Below, piece by piece: positions 1-9,015 of a DNA stretch of 64,000 bases. Source of the stretch: Desertibaculum subflavum. GTDB taxonomy: Bacteria; Pseudomonadota; Alphaproteobacteria; Ferrovibrionales; Ferrovibrionaceae. The notes under the pieces were generated by a model, which saw only the letters and a list, made by a program, of their open reading frames with translations, made no database searches and had not been told where the DNA came from. The stretch spans positions 16,287-80,286 of the forward strand of contig QOZS01000024.1 of NCBI GenBank assembly GCA_003576705.1, written 5' to 3'. Numbering within the stretch: position 1 is the stretch's first letter; every line of letters begins with the position of its first letter. Made by a program: the position numbers and the translations under genes.

Positions 1-503
1 CCGGCCGCGTCGATGGCGCGGCGCACCGCGTCGACCCGCGTCGTGACCGCGGTCGAGGTCTCGTTATGCACCACCATGACGGCCTTGATGGCGTGCCCGC
101 GGTCCTCCTTGAGGCGGGCTTCGACCAGCCCGGCATCGACGCCGCGGCGCCAGTCGCCGGCGACGAAGTCGACCTTCAGGCCGAGTCGCTCGGCGAGCTC
201 ACGCCACAGCGTGGCGAAATGCCCGGTCTCGAACATCAGCACGCGGTCGCCGGACGACAGCGTGTTGACCAGCGCCGCCTCCCAGGCGCCGGTGCCGGAG
301 GCCGGATAGATCACGACATCGCACTCCGTGCCGAAGATCGGCTTGATCCCGGCCAGCACCTTGCGGCCCAGCACGCCGAATTCCGGGCCCCGGTGGTCGA
401 TGGTCGGGTGGTCGATCGCGCGCAGGATGCGGTCGGGCACGTTGGTCGGCCCGGGAATCTGCAGGAAGTGCCGCCCGCTCGCCGCGTTGCTGTACCGGAT
501 CAT
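1..503 (-). CDS. Class V aminotransferase (serine-glyoxylate type), C-terminus beyond the window
   Basis: This is the N-terminal 167 residues of a fold-type I PLP aminotransferase related to serine-glyoxylate and alanine-glyoxylate aminotransferases. It begins with ATG at 503 behind a GGGGAG ribosome site. The early segment HFLQIPGPTNVPDRILRA is the family's substrate-loop signature. It is followed by DHRGPEFG and by YPASGTGAWEAAL, which sits where the cofactor phosphate is bound. The PLP lysine lies past base 1 and cannot be checked. The enzyme would convert glyoxylate to glycine with serine or alanine as donor, in the cytoplasm. It is divergent from the FAD oxidase at 671, and both could act in glycolate/glyoxylate or hydroxy-acid metabolism. 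That link is inferred only from adjacency. Confidence 0.85.
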   Translation of the reverse strand, partial: MIRYSNAASGRHFLQIPGPTNVPDRILRAIDHPTIDHRGPEFGVLGRKVLAGIKPIFGTECDVVIYPASGTGAWEAALVNTLSSGDRVLMFETGHFATLWRELAERLGLKVDFVAGDWRRGVDAGLVEARLKEDRGHAIKAVMVVHNETSTAVTTRVDAVRRAIDAA

Positions 504-670
504 CGCGCTCCCCGTCGCTGGTCGACCCCTCGATAGGTCATCAAAGCGCTACGCCGCGCGAAGTCAACGACACGTTCCGGTGTGCCCGGCCGGCGTGCCC
601 GGCTGGTGCGCGCGGCTGGTGCGCGCGGCGCGGGGCGACGTAAGATGCAGGTCGCGCGGGAGGCGCCCGA

Positions 671-3556
671 ATGGCGATTGCGACGACGGCTAGGACGCGG
701 CTGCAGGCGCGGCTCGAACGCGAGCTGCGGGGCGCCGTGATGTTCGACGCGGCGAGCCGCGGCCGCTATGCGACCGATGCGTCGATCTACCAGATCGAAC
801 CGATCGGCGTCGTCGTCCCGGTCGATCAGGCCGATGCGGCGGCGGCACTGGCCATCGCCATCGATGAAGGCGCACCCGTGCTGCCGCGCGGCGCCGGCAC
901 CTCGCAATGCGGCCAGACGGTGGGCGAGGCGGTCGTCATCGACCTCTCCCGGCACGTGAACAAGATCGTTGCCTTCGACCGCAGCCAGGCGACGGTGACG
1001 GTCGAGCCCGGGATCGTGCTCGACAAGCTCAACGCCTTCCTGCGTCCGCACGGGCTCTGGTTCCCGGTCGATGTCTCGACCAGCGCGCAGGCGACGATCG
1101 GCGGCATGGCCGGCAACAATTCCTGCGGCTCGCGCTCGATCCGCTACGGCAACATGGTGCACAACGTCCTCGGCATCGACGCGACGCTCGCCGATGGGAC
1201 GGAAGCCTATTTCGGCCAGATCGACGGCAACCTCTCGAATCTCAGCGGGCCGTCGCGCCTGCTCGACATTGCGGGGCGCGTGCGCGCCATCGCCGCGCGC
1301 GAAGCGGCCGAGATCGAGGCGCGCTATCCGAAGCTCTTGCGCCGGGTCGGCGGCTACAATCTCGAGACGGTGCGGCCCGAGGGCCACAACCTCGCGCATC
1401 TTCTGGTCGGCTCGGAAGGCACGCTCGCCTTCTCGCGCCAGCTGCACCTGAAGCTCGCGCCGCTGCCGAAGCACCGCACGCTCGGCGTCTGCCACTTCCC
1501 GACCTTCTACCAGGCGATGGACCTGACGCGGCACATCGTGACGCTCGGGCCGACCGCGGTGGAGCTGGTCGACCGCACCATGATCGAGTTGGCGCGCGGC
1601 AACCCGGCCTTTGCCGGCACGGTCGCGAAATTCCTGAAAGGCGAGCCGGATGCGATCCTGCTGGTCGAGTTCGCCGGCGAGGACCCGGCGGAGCAGCTCG
1701 GCAAGCTGAAGGACCTGGTCGTGCTGCTCGGCGATCTCGGCCTGCCGGGCGGCGTGGTCGAAGTGACCGACGCGACGCTGCAGCGCGATATCTGGGAAGT
1801 ACGCAAGGCCGGCCTCAACATCATGATGTCGATGAAGGGCGACGGAAAGCCGGTCAGCTTCATCGAGGATTGCGCGGTGCCGCTGGAGCACCTCGCCGAG
1901 TACACGGCGCGCCTGACCCGCGTGTTCGAGAAGCACGGCACCAGGGGCACCTGGTATGCCCACGCCTCCGTCGGCACGTTGCACGTGCGGCCGATCCTGA
2001 ACATGAAGACGGAGGACGGGCCGCGCCAGATGCGCGCCATCGCCGAGGAGGCGGCGGCCATGGTGCGCGAATACAAGGGGGCCTATTCCGGCGAGCACGG
2101 CGACGGTCTCGTTCGCTCGGAATGGATCGCGCCGTTCTTCGGCCCGCGCCTCACCTCGGCCTTCGAGGAGATCAAGGATCTGTTCGATCCGAAGGGGCTG
2201 ATGAATCCGGGCAAGATCGTACGGCCGAGCAAGATGGACGACCGCGCGCTGTTCCGCTTCAGCGAGCGCTATCGCCCCGAGCCGGTCAGGCCAGCGCTCG
2301 ACTGGCCGGATGCCGGCGGCTTCCTCGGCGCAGTCGAGATGTGCAACAACAACGGCCATTGCCGCAAGTTCGATGCCGGCACCATGTGCCCGTCCTGGCG
2401 CGTCACCGGCAATGAGCGCGATCTCACGCGCGGCCGGGCCAACACGCTCCGTCTTGCGCTTTCCGGTCAGCTCGGGCCGGACGCGCTCACCTCGGATGCG
2501 ATGTACGAGACGATGTCGCTCTGCGTCGGCTGCAAGGGCTGCAAGCGCGAATGCCCGACCGGCGTCGACATGGCGCGGATGAAGACCGAATTCCTGTACC
2601 ACTATCGCCAGCGCCGCGGCCTGCGCCCGTTCGACCGGCTGGTCGCCTATCTGCCGCGCTACGCGCGCTATGCCTCGCGGCTCGGCGGCCTGCTCGCCTT
2701 GCGCGACAAGGTGCCGGGCCTCGCCGCACTCTCCGAGAAGCTCGCGGGTTTCGCGCGGCAGCGCCCGCTGCCGCGCTGGAGCCGGCGGCCGTTCCGCGCC
2801 GTAGCCGATGGCGCGGCGTCGGCCGATGTCGTGCTGTTGGCCGACACCTTCAACACCTGGTTCGAGCCGGAGAATGTGGAAGCGGCGCTGGCGGTCTTGC
2901 GTATCGCCGGCTATCGCGTGCATGTGGTCGGCGGCGCCGGCGGGCGGCCGCTCTGCTGCGGCCGCACCTTCCTCGCCGCCGGCCTGGTGGACGAGGCGCG
3001 CGCGGAGGCGACGCGGCTTACCGACGCCCTGGCGCCCTATGTGGCGCGAGCGCTGCCGATTCTGGGGCTCGAGCCATCCTGCCTGTTCACCTTGCGCGAC
3101 GAATTGCAGGCCCTTCTGCCCGGACCGGCCGCGCGCGAGCTCGGCCGGCGCGCGCTGCTGTTCGAGGAGTTCCTCGCCGCCGAGCTCGCGGCCGGGCGCT
3201 GCACCTTGCCGCTCGTCGCCTTGGCCCAGAAGCGCGCGCTGATCCACGGCCATTGCCACCAGAAGGCCTTCGATACCGTGCAGCCGACCGTGGCGCTGCT
3301 GAAAGCGATCCCGGAACTGCAGGTCGAGGTGATCGAGACCAGCTGCTGCGGCATGGCCGGCGCCTTCGGCTACGAGGCGGCGAATTACGACATGTCGATG
3401 CAGATGGGCGAACTCGCGCTGCTGCCGCGCATCCGGGCGAGCGACGCGGAGACGCTGCTGGTGGCCGACGGCACCTCGTGTCGCCACCAGATCGCCGACG
3501 GTACGGGCCGCGAGGCCCAGCACATTGCGCAGGTGCTGCTCAAGGCGTTGCGCTAG
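671..3556 (+). CDS. FAD-binding and 4Fe-4S-binding oxidoreductase (D-lactate/glycolate dehydrogenase type, YdiJ-like)
   Basis: A 961-residue fusion of a PCMH-type FAD domain, an FAD-oxidase C-terminal domain, a 4Fe-4S ferredoxin module and two CCG (heterodisulfide-reductase-like) domains. It resembles E. coli YdiJ (about 1018 residues) and oxidises 2-hydroxy acids. The FAD loop PRGAGTSQCGQ is near residues 72-82 and GGMAGNNSCG near 144-153. Cluster cysteines are seen at 558, 564 and 573, and at 618, 621, 624 and 628 (CVGCKGCKREC). CCG motifs lie at about 762 and 892. The ATG at 671 has a GGGAGG site eight bases upstream. Electrons probably go to the quinone pool. The exact substrate cannot be told from sequence. 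Confidence 0.9.
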   Translation: MAIATTARTRLQARLERELRGAVMFDAASRGRYATDASIYQIEPIGVVVPVDQADAAAALAIAIDEGAPVLPRGAGTSQCGQTVGEAVVIDLSRHVNKIVAFDRSQATVTVEPGIVLDKLNAFLRPHGLWFPVDVSTSAQATIGGMAGNNSCGSRSIRYGNMVHNVLGIDATLADGTEAYFGQIDGNLSNLSGPSRLLDIAGRVRAIAAREAAEIEARYPKLLRRVGGYNLETVRPEGHNLAHLLVGSEGTLAFSRQLHLKLAPLPKHRTLGVCHFPTFYQAMDLTRHIVTLGPTAVELVDRTMIELARGNPAFAGTVAKFLKGEPDAILLVEFAGEDPAEQLGKLKDLVVLLGDLGLPGGVVEVTDATLQRDIWEVRKAGLNIMMSMKGDGKPVSFIEDCAVPLEHLAEYTARLTRVFEKHGTRGTWYAHASVGTLHVRPILNMKTEDGPRQMRAIAEEAAAMVREYKGAYSGEHGDGLVRSEWIAPFFGPRLTSAFEEIKDLFDPKGLMNPGKIVRPSKMDDRALFRFSERYRPEPVRPALDWPDAGGFLGAVEMCNNNGHCRKFDAGTMCPSWRVTGNERDLTRGRANTLRLALSGQLGPDALTSDAMYETMSLCVGCKGCKRECPTGVDMARMKTEFLYHYRQRRGLRPFDRLVAYLPRYARYASRLGGLLALRDKVPGLAALSEKLAGFARQRPLPRWSRRPFRAVADGAASADVVLLADTFNTWFEPENVEAALAVLRIAGYRVHVVGGAGGRPLCCGRTFLAAGLVDEARAEATRLTDALAPYVARALPILGLEPSCLFTLRDELQALLPGPAARELGRRALLFEEFLAAELAAGRCTLPLVALAQKRALIHGHCHQKAFDTVQPTVALLKAIPELQVEVIETSCCGMAGAFGYEAANYDMSMQMGELALLPRIRASDAETLLVADGTSCRHQIADGTGREAQHIAQVLLKALR

Positions 3557-3590
3557 ACTGCGGCAAAGCCATTCGGGGAGAGGCGCTCAC

Positions 3591-3977
3591 ATGCAGCGGC
3601 TCGCAGTTTTCTGTGTTTTGATCGCCGCTGCAGGCTGCGCCGAGCCGCGCGGCTGGCGCGGCAACCTCGCCGGCGATTACCAGCTGGTGGCGACCTGCGC
3701 CGCCGACCTGCTCGGCCCGCAATACGGCGCCATCGGCACCATCCGGGACGACCAGCGCATCGCCATCCTGGCGAGCCCGGCGCGCGAGGGCGCTGTCGTC
3801 TACGAAGCGCGGCTGCAGGAAACCGCGCCGCAGCGCATCTTCGCGGAAGTGCGCGAGGGGGGCGACAGTCCGGCCGCGCTGGCCGCCTGGCGCGCCATCC
3901 AGGCCTGCGCCCCCGGCGGGCCTGACCGCGTGCACGAGCCCGGACAGCCGGGACAGTGGGACTGGATCACCGGCTGA
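3591..3977 (+). CDS. Small putative lipoprotein, function unknown
   Basis: A 128-residue protein with a short signal peptide (MQRLAVFCVLIAAAGC). The lipobox AAAGC puts the lipidated cysteine near residue 16, so it is expected to be anchored in the periplasm or outer membrane. The ATG at 3591 is chosen because GGGGAG lies at 3575-3580. An in-frame upstream extension has no such site and would bury the signal peptide. The mature part has paired cysteines (TCAADL and QACAPGG) and no domain I recognise. It starts 34 bases after the FAD oxidase and may be co-transcribed with it. Confidence 0.65.
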   Translation: MQRLAVFCVLIAAAGCAEPRGWRGNLAGDYQLVATCAADLLGPQYGAIGTIRDDQRIAILASPAREGAVVYEARLQETAPQRIFAEVREGGDSPAALAAWRAIQACAPGGPDRVHEPGQPGQWDWITG

Positions 3978-3999
3978 GCCGAGCACGGAAGGACGTAGC

Positions 4000-4359
4000 G
4001 TGCCGCTCACCTATCGCGAGTTCAACGCGTTCTGCGGCGGCCTGCCGGCAGCCACTTATGTCGTGCAATGGGGCGGGGCGCATGTCTGGAAGGTGGGCGG
4101 CAAGGTCTTCGCCATCGGCGGCTGGGCGCGCGGCGAGCATCCGGGCATCACCTTCAAAGTGTCCGATATCGGGTTCGAGATGCTGCGCGAGGCACCGGGC
4201 TGCCGGCCGGCGCCCTACCTCGCCTCGCGCGGCATGAAGTGGATCCAGAGCTTTGAGCGCGGCCTCGGCAAGAAGGAGCTGAAGCTCTACCTGAAGGGCT
4301 CGCACGCGCTGGTCGCGGCGGGGCTGAGCAGGAAGAAACGCGCGGAGCTTGGCCTCTAG
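4000..4359 (+). CDS. MmcQ/YjbR family protein
   Basis: A 119-residue protein of the MmcQ/YjbR family (double-wing DNA-binding-like fold, function unsettled). Diagnostic features are the N-terminal YREFNAFCGGLPA, the WKVGGKVFAIGG strand pair and the C-terminal LKGSHALVAAGLSRKKRAEL helix region. Translation appears to start at GTG 4000, with GGAAGGA upstream. It lies 22 bases downstream of the lipoprotein gene and converges on the regulator gene at 4367, leaving only 7 bases between the two stops. Confidence 0.8.
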   Translation: MPLTYREFNAFCGGLPAATYVVQWGGAHVWKVGGKVFAIGGWARGEHPGITFKVSDIGFEMLREAPGCRPAPYLASRGMKWIQSFERGLGKKELKLYLKGSHALVAAGLSRKKRAELGL

Positions 4360-4366
4360 CGATCTC

Positions 4367-6019
4367 TCACGCGAGCCCTGCCTTCCGGAATCCGTCGATC
4401 AGGCGCTCGCGGTCGTCGGGACGGAATTCGAGCAGCTCGTCGGCGGGAAGGCGCATCAGGATGCGAAAGGCCTCGCCGAACTTCTCCAGCGCGTCGTCCA
4501 TCACGGCGCGGGCCTTGGCCGCATTGCCCACCTGACCAAGAGCCGCGATCAACGTGTAATAGGGCAGGCGGAAATCGGGGAACGACTGGCGCAGCCGCCG
4601 TGCCGCGGCGACCGCCCGCTCATAGTCCTCGCTCCAATATTGCGCGAGGGCAACGAAGTGTCGCCAGAGCGGCATGAGGGGATCGAACGGGCTCAGCCGC
4701 ATGGCGGTCTGCAGCGGTTCGATCGCGTCGCGCGGCAAGCCACCCCAAAGACGGGCGCCACCGCAGGCACCGTGCGCCGCGGCGGAATTGGGGTTGCAGC
4801 GCACCGCGATATCGGCCTCGGCAAGGCTCTCGGCATGCCGTCCCGACATCCAGAAAGCGCGGGCCAGCGCGGCGTGGGCTGCCGCGTCCGTCGCGTCGAT
4901 GCTTACCGCATGCCGCGCATGATCGCGTGCCAGCGGAATGTTCACCGCGCGCAGGTCAGGGCGGAAGATGGTCATCTCGTTCATGTAGTTGAGGGAAAGA
5001 GCGGCAGCCGCCGGGGCGAATCGCGGGTCGAGGTCGAGGGCGCGCCGGAAGAAGGTCCGCGCATTCTCGATCTCGACCGCCTCGATCTTGGCGAAATGCC
5101 ACATCCCGCGGTAGTAGCAGTCCCAGGCGTCGAGGCTGTCGGGCGGCTTGCGCGCGGCGCGCTCGCTCTCGCTGCGTTCCATGGCGGGCAGTATCGCCGC
5201 CGAGACGCTGGCCGCGATCTCGTCCTGCACGACGAAGATGTCGGTGAGATCGCGGTCGTAGCGCTCGGCCCAGAGGTGGCTGGCGGTCGCCGCCTCGACC
5301 AGCTGCCCGGTCACCCGGACGCGGTTGCCGGCCTTGCGCACGCTGCCTTCCAGCACATAGCGCACGCCGAGCTCCCGGCCGACCTGCTTCATGTCGACGG
5401 TGCGGCCCTTGTAGATGAAGCTCGAATTACGGGCGATGACGAACAGCGCGCGCGATCTCGACAGGAGCGTGATGACATCCTCGGCGATGCCGTCGGCGAA
5501 GTAGTCCTGCTCGATATCGCCGCTCATGTTCTCGAACGGCAGCACCGCGATCGACGGCTTGTCAGGCAGCGGCAGCGCGGCTTCCAGCCTGGCCTGCTCG
5601 TGGCCGGCTCCGTTGGCTTCGCGCAACGGATGCGCGATCGTCTTGAGCCGGTATCTTCCGTCGACTTCACCGGTCGCGGCGTCCGGAGTTCCGGGACGGT
5701 CCGATAGCGGCGTTTCGCTGACGGCGCCGACGAACCGGAAACCCTTGCGGGCGACGGTTCGGAGCAGCCGCTGCTCCTGGCCGCTGTCGCCGATCGCCCT
5801 GCGCACCGCATTGATGTGACTGGTGATGGTCGATTCGGAAACAATCCGCCCGCCCCAGACGGCATCGAGCAGGTCGTCCTTGCTGACCACGCGCTGGCGG
5901 TTGCTGACCAGGTAGACCAGCAGGTCGAAGACTTGCGGACCGATGGCGACGACCTCTGCCCCGCGCGACAGCTCCCGCCGGCCAGTGTCGAGCACGCAGT
6001 CCTCGAATATGAATGGCAC
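4367..6019 (-). CDS. Winged-helix regulator with TolB-like and TPR regions (CadC/adenylate-cyclase-associated type)
   Basis: A 550-residue protein in three parts. Residues 1-100 are an OmpR/PhoB-type winged-helix DNA-binding domain (LLDAVWGGRIVSESTITSHI, then RRAIGD and GKGFRF-like RKGFRFVGAV). Residues about 150-275 are the TolB-N-like segment usual in this family (IAVLPFENMSGDIEQDYFADG). Residues 300-530 are TPR-like helices. There is no membrane segment, so it is probably a cytoplasmic transcriptional regulator whose TPR region senses a partner. The start is GTG at 6019 behind GGGGAG. No target is evident. The nearest divergent gene is tRNA-Arg and the secreted protein beyond it. Confidence 0.85.
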   Translation of the reverse strand: MPFIFEDCVLDTGRRELSRGAEVVAIGPQVFDLLVYLVSNRQRVVSKDDLLDAVWGGRIVSESTITSHINAVRRAIGDSGQEQRLLRTVARKGFRFVGAVSETPLSDRPGTPDAATGEVDGRYRLKTIAHPLREANGAGHEQARLEAALPLPDKPSIAVLPFENMSGDIEQDYFADGIAEDVITLLSRSRALFVIARNSSFIYKGRTVDMKQVGRELGVRYVLEGSVRKAGNRVRVTGQLVEAATASHLWAERYDRDLTDIFVVQDEIAASVSAAILPAMERSESERAARKPPDSLDAWDCYYRGMWHFAKIEAVEIENARTFFRRALDLDPRFAPAAAALSLNYMNEMTIFRPDLRAVNIPLARDHARHAVSIDATDAAAHAALARAFWMSGRHAESLAEADIAVRCNPNSAAAHGACGGARLWGGLPRDAIEPLQTAMRLSPFDPLMPLWRHFVALAQYWSEDYERAVAAARRLRQSFPDFRLPYYTLIAALGQVGNAAKARAVMDDALEKFGEAFRILMRLPADELLEFRPDDRERLIDGFRKAGLA

Positions 6020-6254
6020 TCAGGACTCCCCAACCTTGGTGCACAGGCGCACATAGTCGAGGCAACCGGGCGGACACCCGGCCAGGACAGAAGTTGATAG
6101 CACGCGATCCGGCCCGCTCCGGAAAAATTCCAGGCGAGCGTGCCCGCCGAGGTGTGCCGAACATCGAGCTGGCTTGAGCCCTACCATCCCTGCGGCGGCC
6201 GGCCCCAGGCTCAACGCGTCTTCCTGGTTGGCGGGAAGAGGCCGCAAAAGCGAG

Positions 6255-6331
6255 TGGCGCACTCGACAGGATTCGAACCTGTGACCTCTGCCTTCGGAGG
6301 GCAGCGCTCTATCCAACTGAGCTACGAGTGC
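6255..6331 (-). tRNA. tRNA-Arg (anticodon CCG)
   Basis: A complete 77-base cloverleaf on the minus strand. The acceptor stem GCACTCG/CGAGTGC is paired. The D-arm is GCTC-AGTTGGATA-GAGC. The anticodon arm CTGCC-CTCCGAA-GGCAG gives anticodon CCG, reading CGG. The T-arm is ACAGG-TTCGAAT-CCTGT. The discriminator base is G and CCA is encoded in the DNA. CGG is a frequent Arg codon at this GC content. The 235 bases between it and the regulator start at 6019 show no gene. Confidence 0.97.
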
Positions 6332-6455
6332 GCGATGGCGGCAACCTAGCCGGTCGGCCGCGATTTGCAAGGCACAGCACCCCGGCCGGCGGGCCCGATT
6401 GCGCGCGAGGGGGCCGCTGCCTACAGTCGCCGCCGGGTCTCGCGGGGAGGCGGAT

Positions 6456-6989
6456 ATGCGGCGATTCTGGCTGATTCTGGCGTGTGTTATCGGCGTAGCC
6501 GTACCGGCTGCCGCGGCCGATCTCAATATCTCCGCCTTCTATGGCCGCTGGCAGGGCAACGCGATCTCGGAGACCGACAAGTCGATCACCTTCGCCGTCA
6601 CCGCGCGCGACATGGACGTGCTGATCCAGCCGGCCGGCAACGGCTTTCGGGTGAGCTGGACCACGATCCGCCGGCAGAAGGGCGATCCGCGGAACCCCAC
6701 TCTGGAGAAGCGCGCCGCGGAGCTGGTGTTCCGGCCCGCGGCCCAGCCCGGCATCTGGCGTGCCGAGGGGTCGGCGGACCCGATGCAGGGCCAATTCGCC
6801 TGGGCCGGCATTCAGGGCCGCACCCTGACCGTGAACGTGATGGTGATCGGCGCCGGCGGCTCCTACGAACTGCAGAGCTTCGCCCGCCGCCTGACCGATA
6901 TGGGCATGGAGCTCGAATTCGACCGCATCGTCGACGGCGACAAGGTGCGCACCGCCAAGGGCCGCCTCGTCAAGGTGGCCAACAACTGA
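6456..6989 (+). CDS. Secreted protein of unknown function
   Basis: A 177-residue protein with a clear Sec signal peptide (MRRFWLILACVIGVAVPAAAADLN, cleavage after AAA near residue 21). The mature part is rich in beta-forming stretches such as ISAFYGRWQGNAI and TDKSITFAVTARDMDVLIQP, suggesting a small periplasmic beta-sandwich. The ATG at 6456 is chosen over an upstream in-frame extension because GGGGAGG lies at 6444-6450. I do not recognise a catalytic motif. The next gene probably begins inside its last codons, so the two are likely translationally coupled. Confidence 0.7.
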   Translation: MRRFWLILACVIGVAVPAAAADLNISAFYGRWQGNAISETDKSITFAVTARDMDVLIQPAGNGFRVSWTTIRRQKGDPRNPTLEKRAAELVFRPAAQPGIWRAEGSADPMQGQFAWAGIQGRTLTVNVMVIGAGGSYELQSFARRLTDMGMELEFDRIVDGDKVRTAKGRLVKVANN

Positions 6990-7801
6990 CGTCGCGGCGG
7001 CGCGTTCTGGGTCTCGATTTTTCCGGCGCGCAGGATTGCGGCCGGCGCATCTGGATCGCCGAAGGTACACCGGGCCGGCGCGGGCTGAAGCTCGACGCGC
7101 TGGCGACGGCGTCCGACCGCCTGCAGGTCGGCTCGATGCCAGGCCAGGTGTTTCCGGCGCTGCGCGCGCATCTCGCCGCGGCGCGCGACGCCGCGATCGG
7201 CGCCGATTTCCCGGTTTCGCTCGCCGCCGCGCTGATCGGGGATGGCGGCTGGCAGCGTTTCGTCGCCGGATTTCCGGCGCGCTTCGCTGACCCAGAATCC
7301 TTCCGCGCCTGGTGCGCGGGGCAGGTCGATGAGCGCAGCGCCCGGCGCGCTTGCGATCGGGAAGCACGCACGCCCTTCGCCGCGCACAATCTGCGCCTGT
7401 TCCGACAGACCTGGTCCGGCCTTGCGCATCTCGTCGGGCCGCTGGTGGCGGATGGGCTGGTGGCGGTGCCGCCCTTGACCGTTGCATCGCCCGACCGCGC
7501 CTGGCTGCTCGAAACCTGTCCGGCCTCGGCCTTGCTGCATCTCGGCCTGCGCGAACCGTACAAGGGCCGCGAGCCGGCACGCCGGGCGGCGCGCCGGCGT
7601 ATCCTCGACGCGCTGGTCGATCGTGCCTGGATCGACGCCCCGGCGCGACGCCTGCGGGATGCGATGGTGGCAGATAATGGCGGCGACGCGCTGGATGCCG
7701 CCATCGCCGCCGCCGCTGCGGCGCGGGCCATCGCCGAACCATCCAATCTGCTGCCGCGCGATGGCGCCGAGTCGATCGAGGGCCGCGTCTACTTCACCTG
7801 A
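6986..7801 (+). CDS. DUF429 family protein (predicted RNase H-like fold nuclease), start uncertain
   Basis: About 271 residues. The N-terminus RVLGLDFSGAQD matches the GxDFSGA opening of the DUF429 family, which is predicted to have an RNase H-like fold. Other landmarks are AAIGADFPVSL and DALDAAIAAAAAARA near the C-terminus, typical of the family. No ATG or GTG precedes the conserved part in frame. The listed start is a CTG overlapping the previous stop, so the true start may be there or at a farther, non-conserved codon. The 3' end overlaps the convergent cca gene by 13 bases. Its substrate is unknown. Confidence 0.7.
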   Translation: MTSRRRVLGLDFSGAQDCGRRIWIAEGTPGRRGLKLDALATASDRLQVGSMPGQVFPALRAHLAAARDAAIGADFPVSLAAALIGDGGWQRFVAGFPARFADPESFRAWCAGQVDERSARRACDREARTPFAAHNLRLFRQTWSGLAHLVGPLVADGLVAVPPLTVASPDRAWLLETCPASALLHLGLREPYKGREPARRAARRRILDALVDRAWIDAPARRLRDAMVADNGGDALDAAIAAAAAARAIAEPSNLLPRDGAESIEGRVYFT

Positions 7802-8994
7802 GCGGCGGCTTCCCGGGCGCGGGCGAGCAGGCCTGCCTTGCCCGGCCTGAAGCCGCCGGCGATCCATTCGCGCTCCAGCCGCTGCAGCAACTCGCCGACC
7901 GCCGGACCCGGTGCGAGGCCGAGCTTCAGCAGATCGGCACCGCGCAGCGGGAAGGCGGGCGGGCGCCAACTCCCGGCCGCATCGAGCGCCGCGCGCCAGT
8001 CGGCACCGTCGGCGCCGGCCAGCAGCACGGCATCGCGAAAGCCCTCGGCGCCGCGGCGATAGCGCTCGACGCGCGCGGCGATCGGCGGCGACGGCAGATG
8101 CGTCATCGCTGCCAGCCGTTCGCGCTCCTTGACCGAGAGCCTCAGCCGCTCGGCGAGGGCGAGGGCCGCCGCTTCATCGGTCGGGAGCAGCGCGGCGAGG
8201 CGCCGCATCGGCTCGGCCTCGCCCAGCTCGCGCTCGATCGCGACCAGCCGGTCCAGCCGTTCGAAGCGGGTGAGTGCGGGGCTGACCGGCGCCAGGATGC
8301 CGCGCGCCGACATCAGCCATACCGTCTGCGGCGCCGCCTCGGCCTTGAGCAGCTTGCGCATTTCCTGGGCGACGCGCTCGGCCGACAGGCCGGCGATCCT
8401 CGCGGCGGCGGCGGCGCAGGCATCGAGGCCGGCCATGTCGGGCTCGCCCTGGCCGTAATGCGCGTGGAAGCGGAAGAAGCGCAGGATGCGCAGCGCATCC
8501 TCCTCGATCCGCTGCGCCGGTGCGCCGACGAACCGCACCCTGTGCGCGGCGAGGTCGGCAAGGCCGCCGGTCGGGTCGTAGACCGTGCCGTCGGCATCGG
8601 CATAGAGCGCGTTCATGGTGAAGTCGCGCCGTGCCGCATCCGCCGCCCAGTCGTCGGTGAACTCGACCCTGGCGTGGCGCCCATCGGTCTCGACATCGCG
8701 CCTGAGCGTCGTGATCTCGTAGGGGCGGTGCTCGGAAACGGCCGTCACCGTGCCATGGGCCATGCCGGTCGGCACCGCCTTCAGACCGGCCTGCTTCAGC
8801 GCTGTCATCACCGATTCCGGCGCAAGGTCGGTTGCGATGTCGACATCGGTGACGTTGCGCCCGATCACCGCGTCGCGCACGCAGCCGCCGACGAAGCGGG
8901 CCGCGCCGCCGGCACGCGCGAGCGCGCCCAGCACCGCGCCGGCGGCCGGTGCCGTCATCCAGTCCGGCGGCGCGATTTTGCGGGCCGGCGTCAT
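7789..8994 (-). CDS. cca: CCA tRNA nucleotidyltransferase
   Basis: A 401-residue class II nucleotidyltransferase of the poly(A) polymerase/CCA-adding family. It repairs or adds 3' CCA on tRNA, although the tRNA-Arg here already encodes CCA. Residues 34-58 carry the active site: FVGGCVRDAVIG followed by DVDIATD, with the two catalytic aspartates in DVD. RRDFTMNALY and the flexible-region RIEEDALRILRFFRFH follow at about 125-175. It is the last gene of a leftward set with the NUDIX gene (21-base gap) and the DUF1285 gene. Confidence 0.93.
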   Translation of the reverse strand: MTPARKIAPPDWMTAPAAGAVLGALARAGGAARFVGGCVRDAVIGRNVTDVDIATDLAPESVMTALKQAGLKAVPTGMAHGTVTAVSEHRPYEITTLRRDVETDGRHARVEFTDDWAADAARRDFTMNALYADADGTVYDPTGGLADLAAHRVRFVGAPAQRIEEDALRILRFFRFHAHYGQGEPDMAGLDACAAAAARIAGLSAERVAQEMRKLLKAEAAPQTVWLMSARGILAPVSPALTRFERLDRLVAIERELGEAEPMRRLAALLPTDEAAALALAERLRLSVKERERLAAMTHLPSPPIAARVERYRRGAEGFRDAVLLAGADGADWRAALDAAGSWRPPAFPLRGADLLKLGLAPGPAVGELLQRLEREWIAGGFRPGKAGLLARAREAAAQVK

Positions 8995-9015
8995 CGCGCG
9001 ATGTGGCTCCCCTGC

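Noticed and set aside
500..3523. A 1007-codon open frame on the minus strand opposite the FAD oxidase
   Set aside because: It is Arg/His/Ala-rich with no family motif, and the plus-strand frame has full FAD and Fe-S motifs. Long antisense frames are expected at this GC content.
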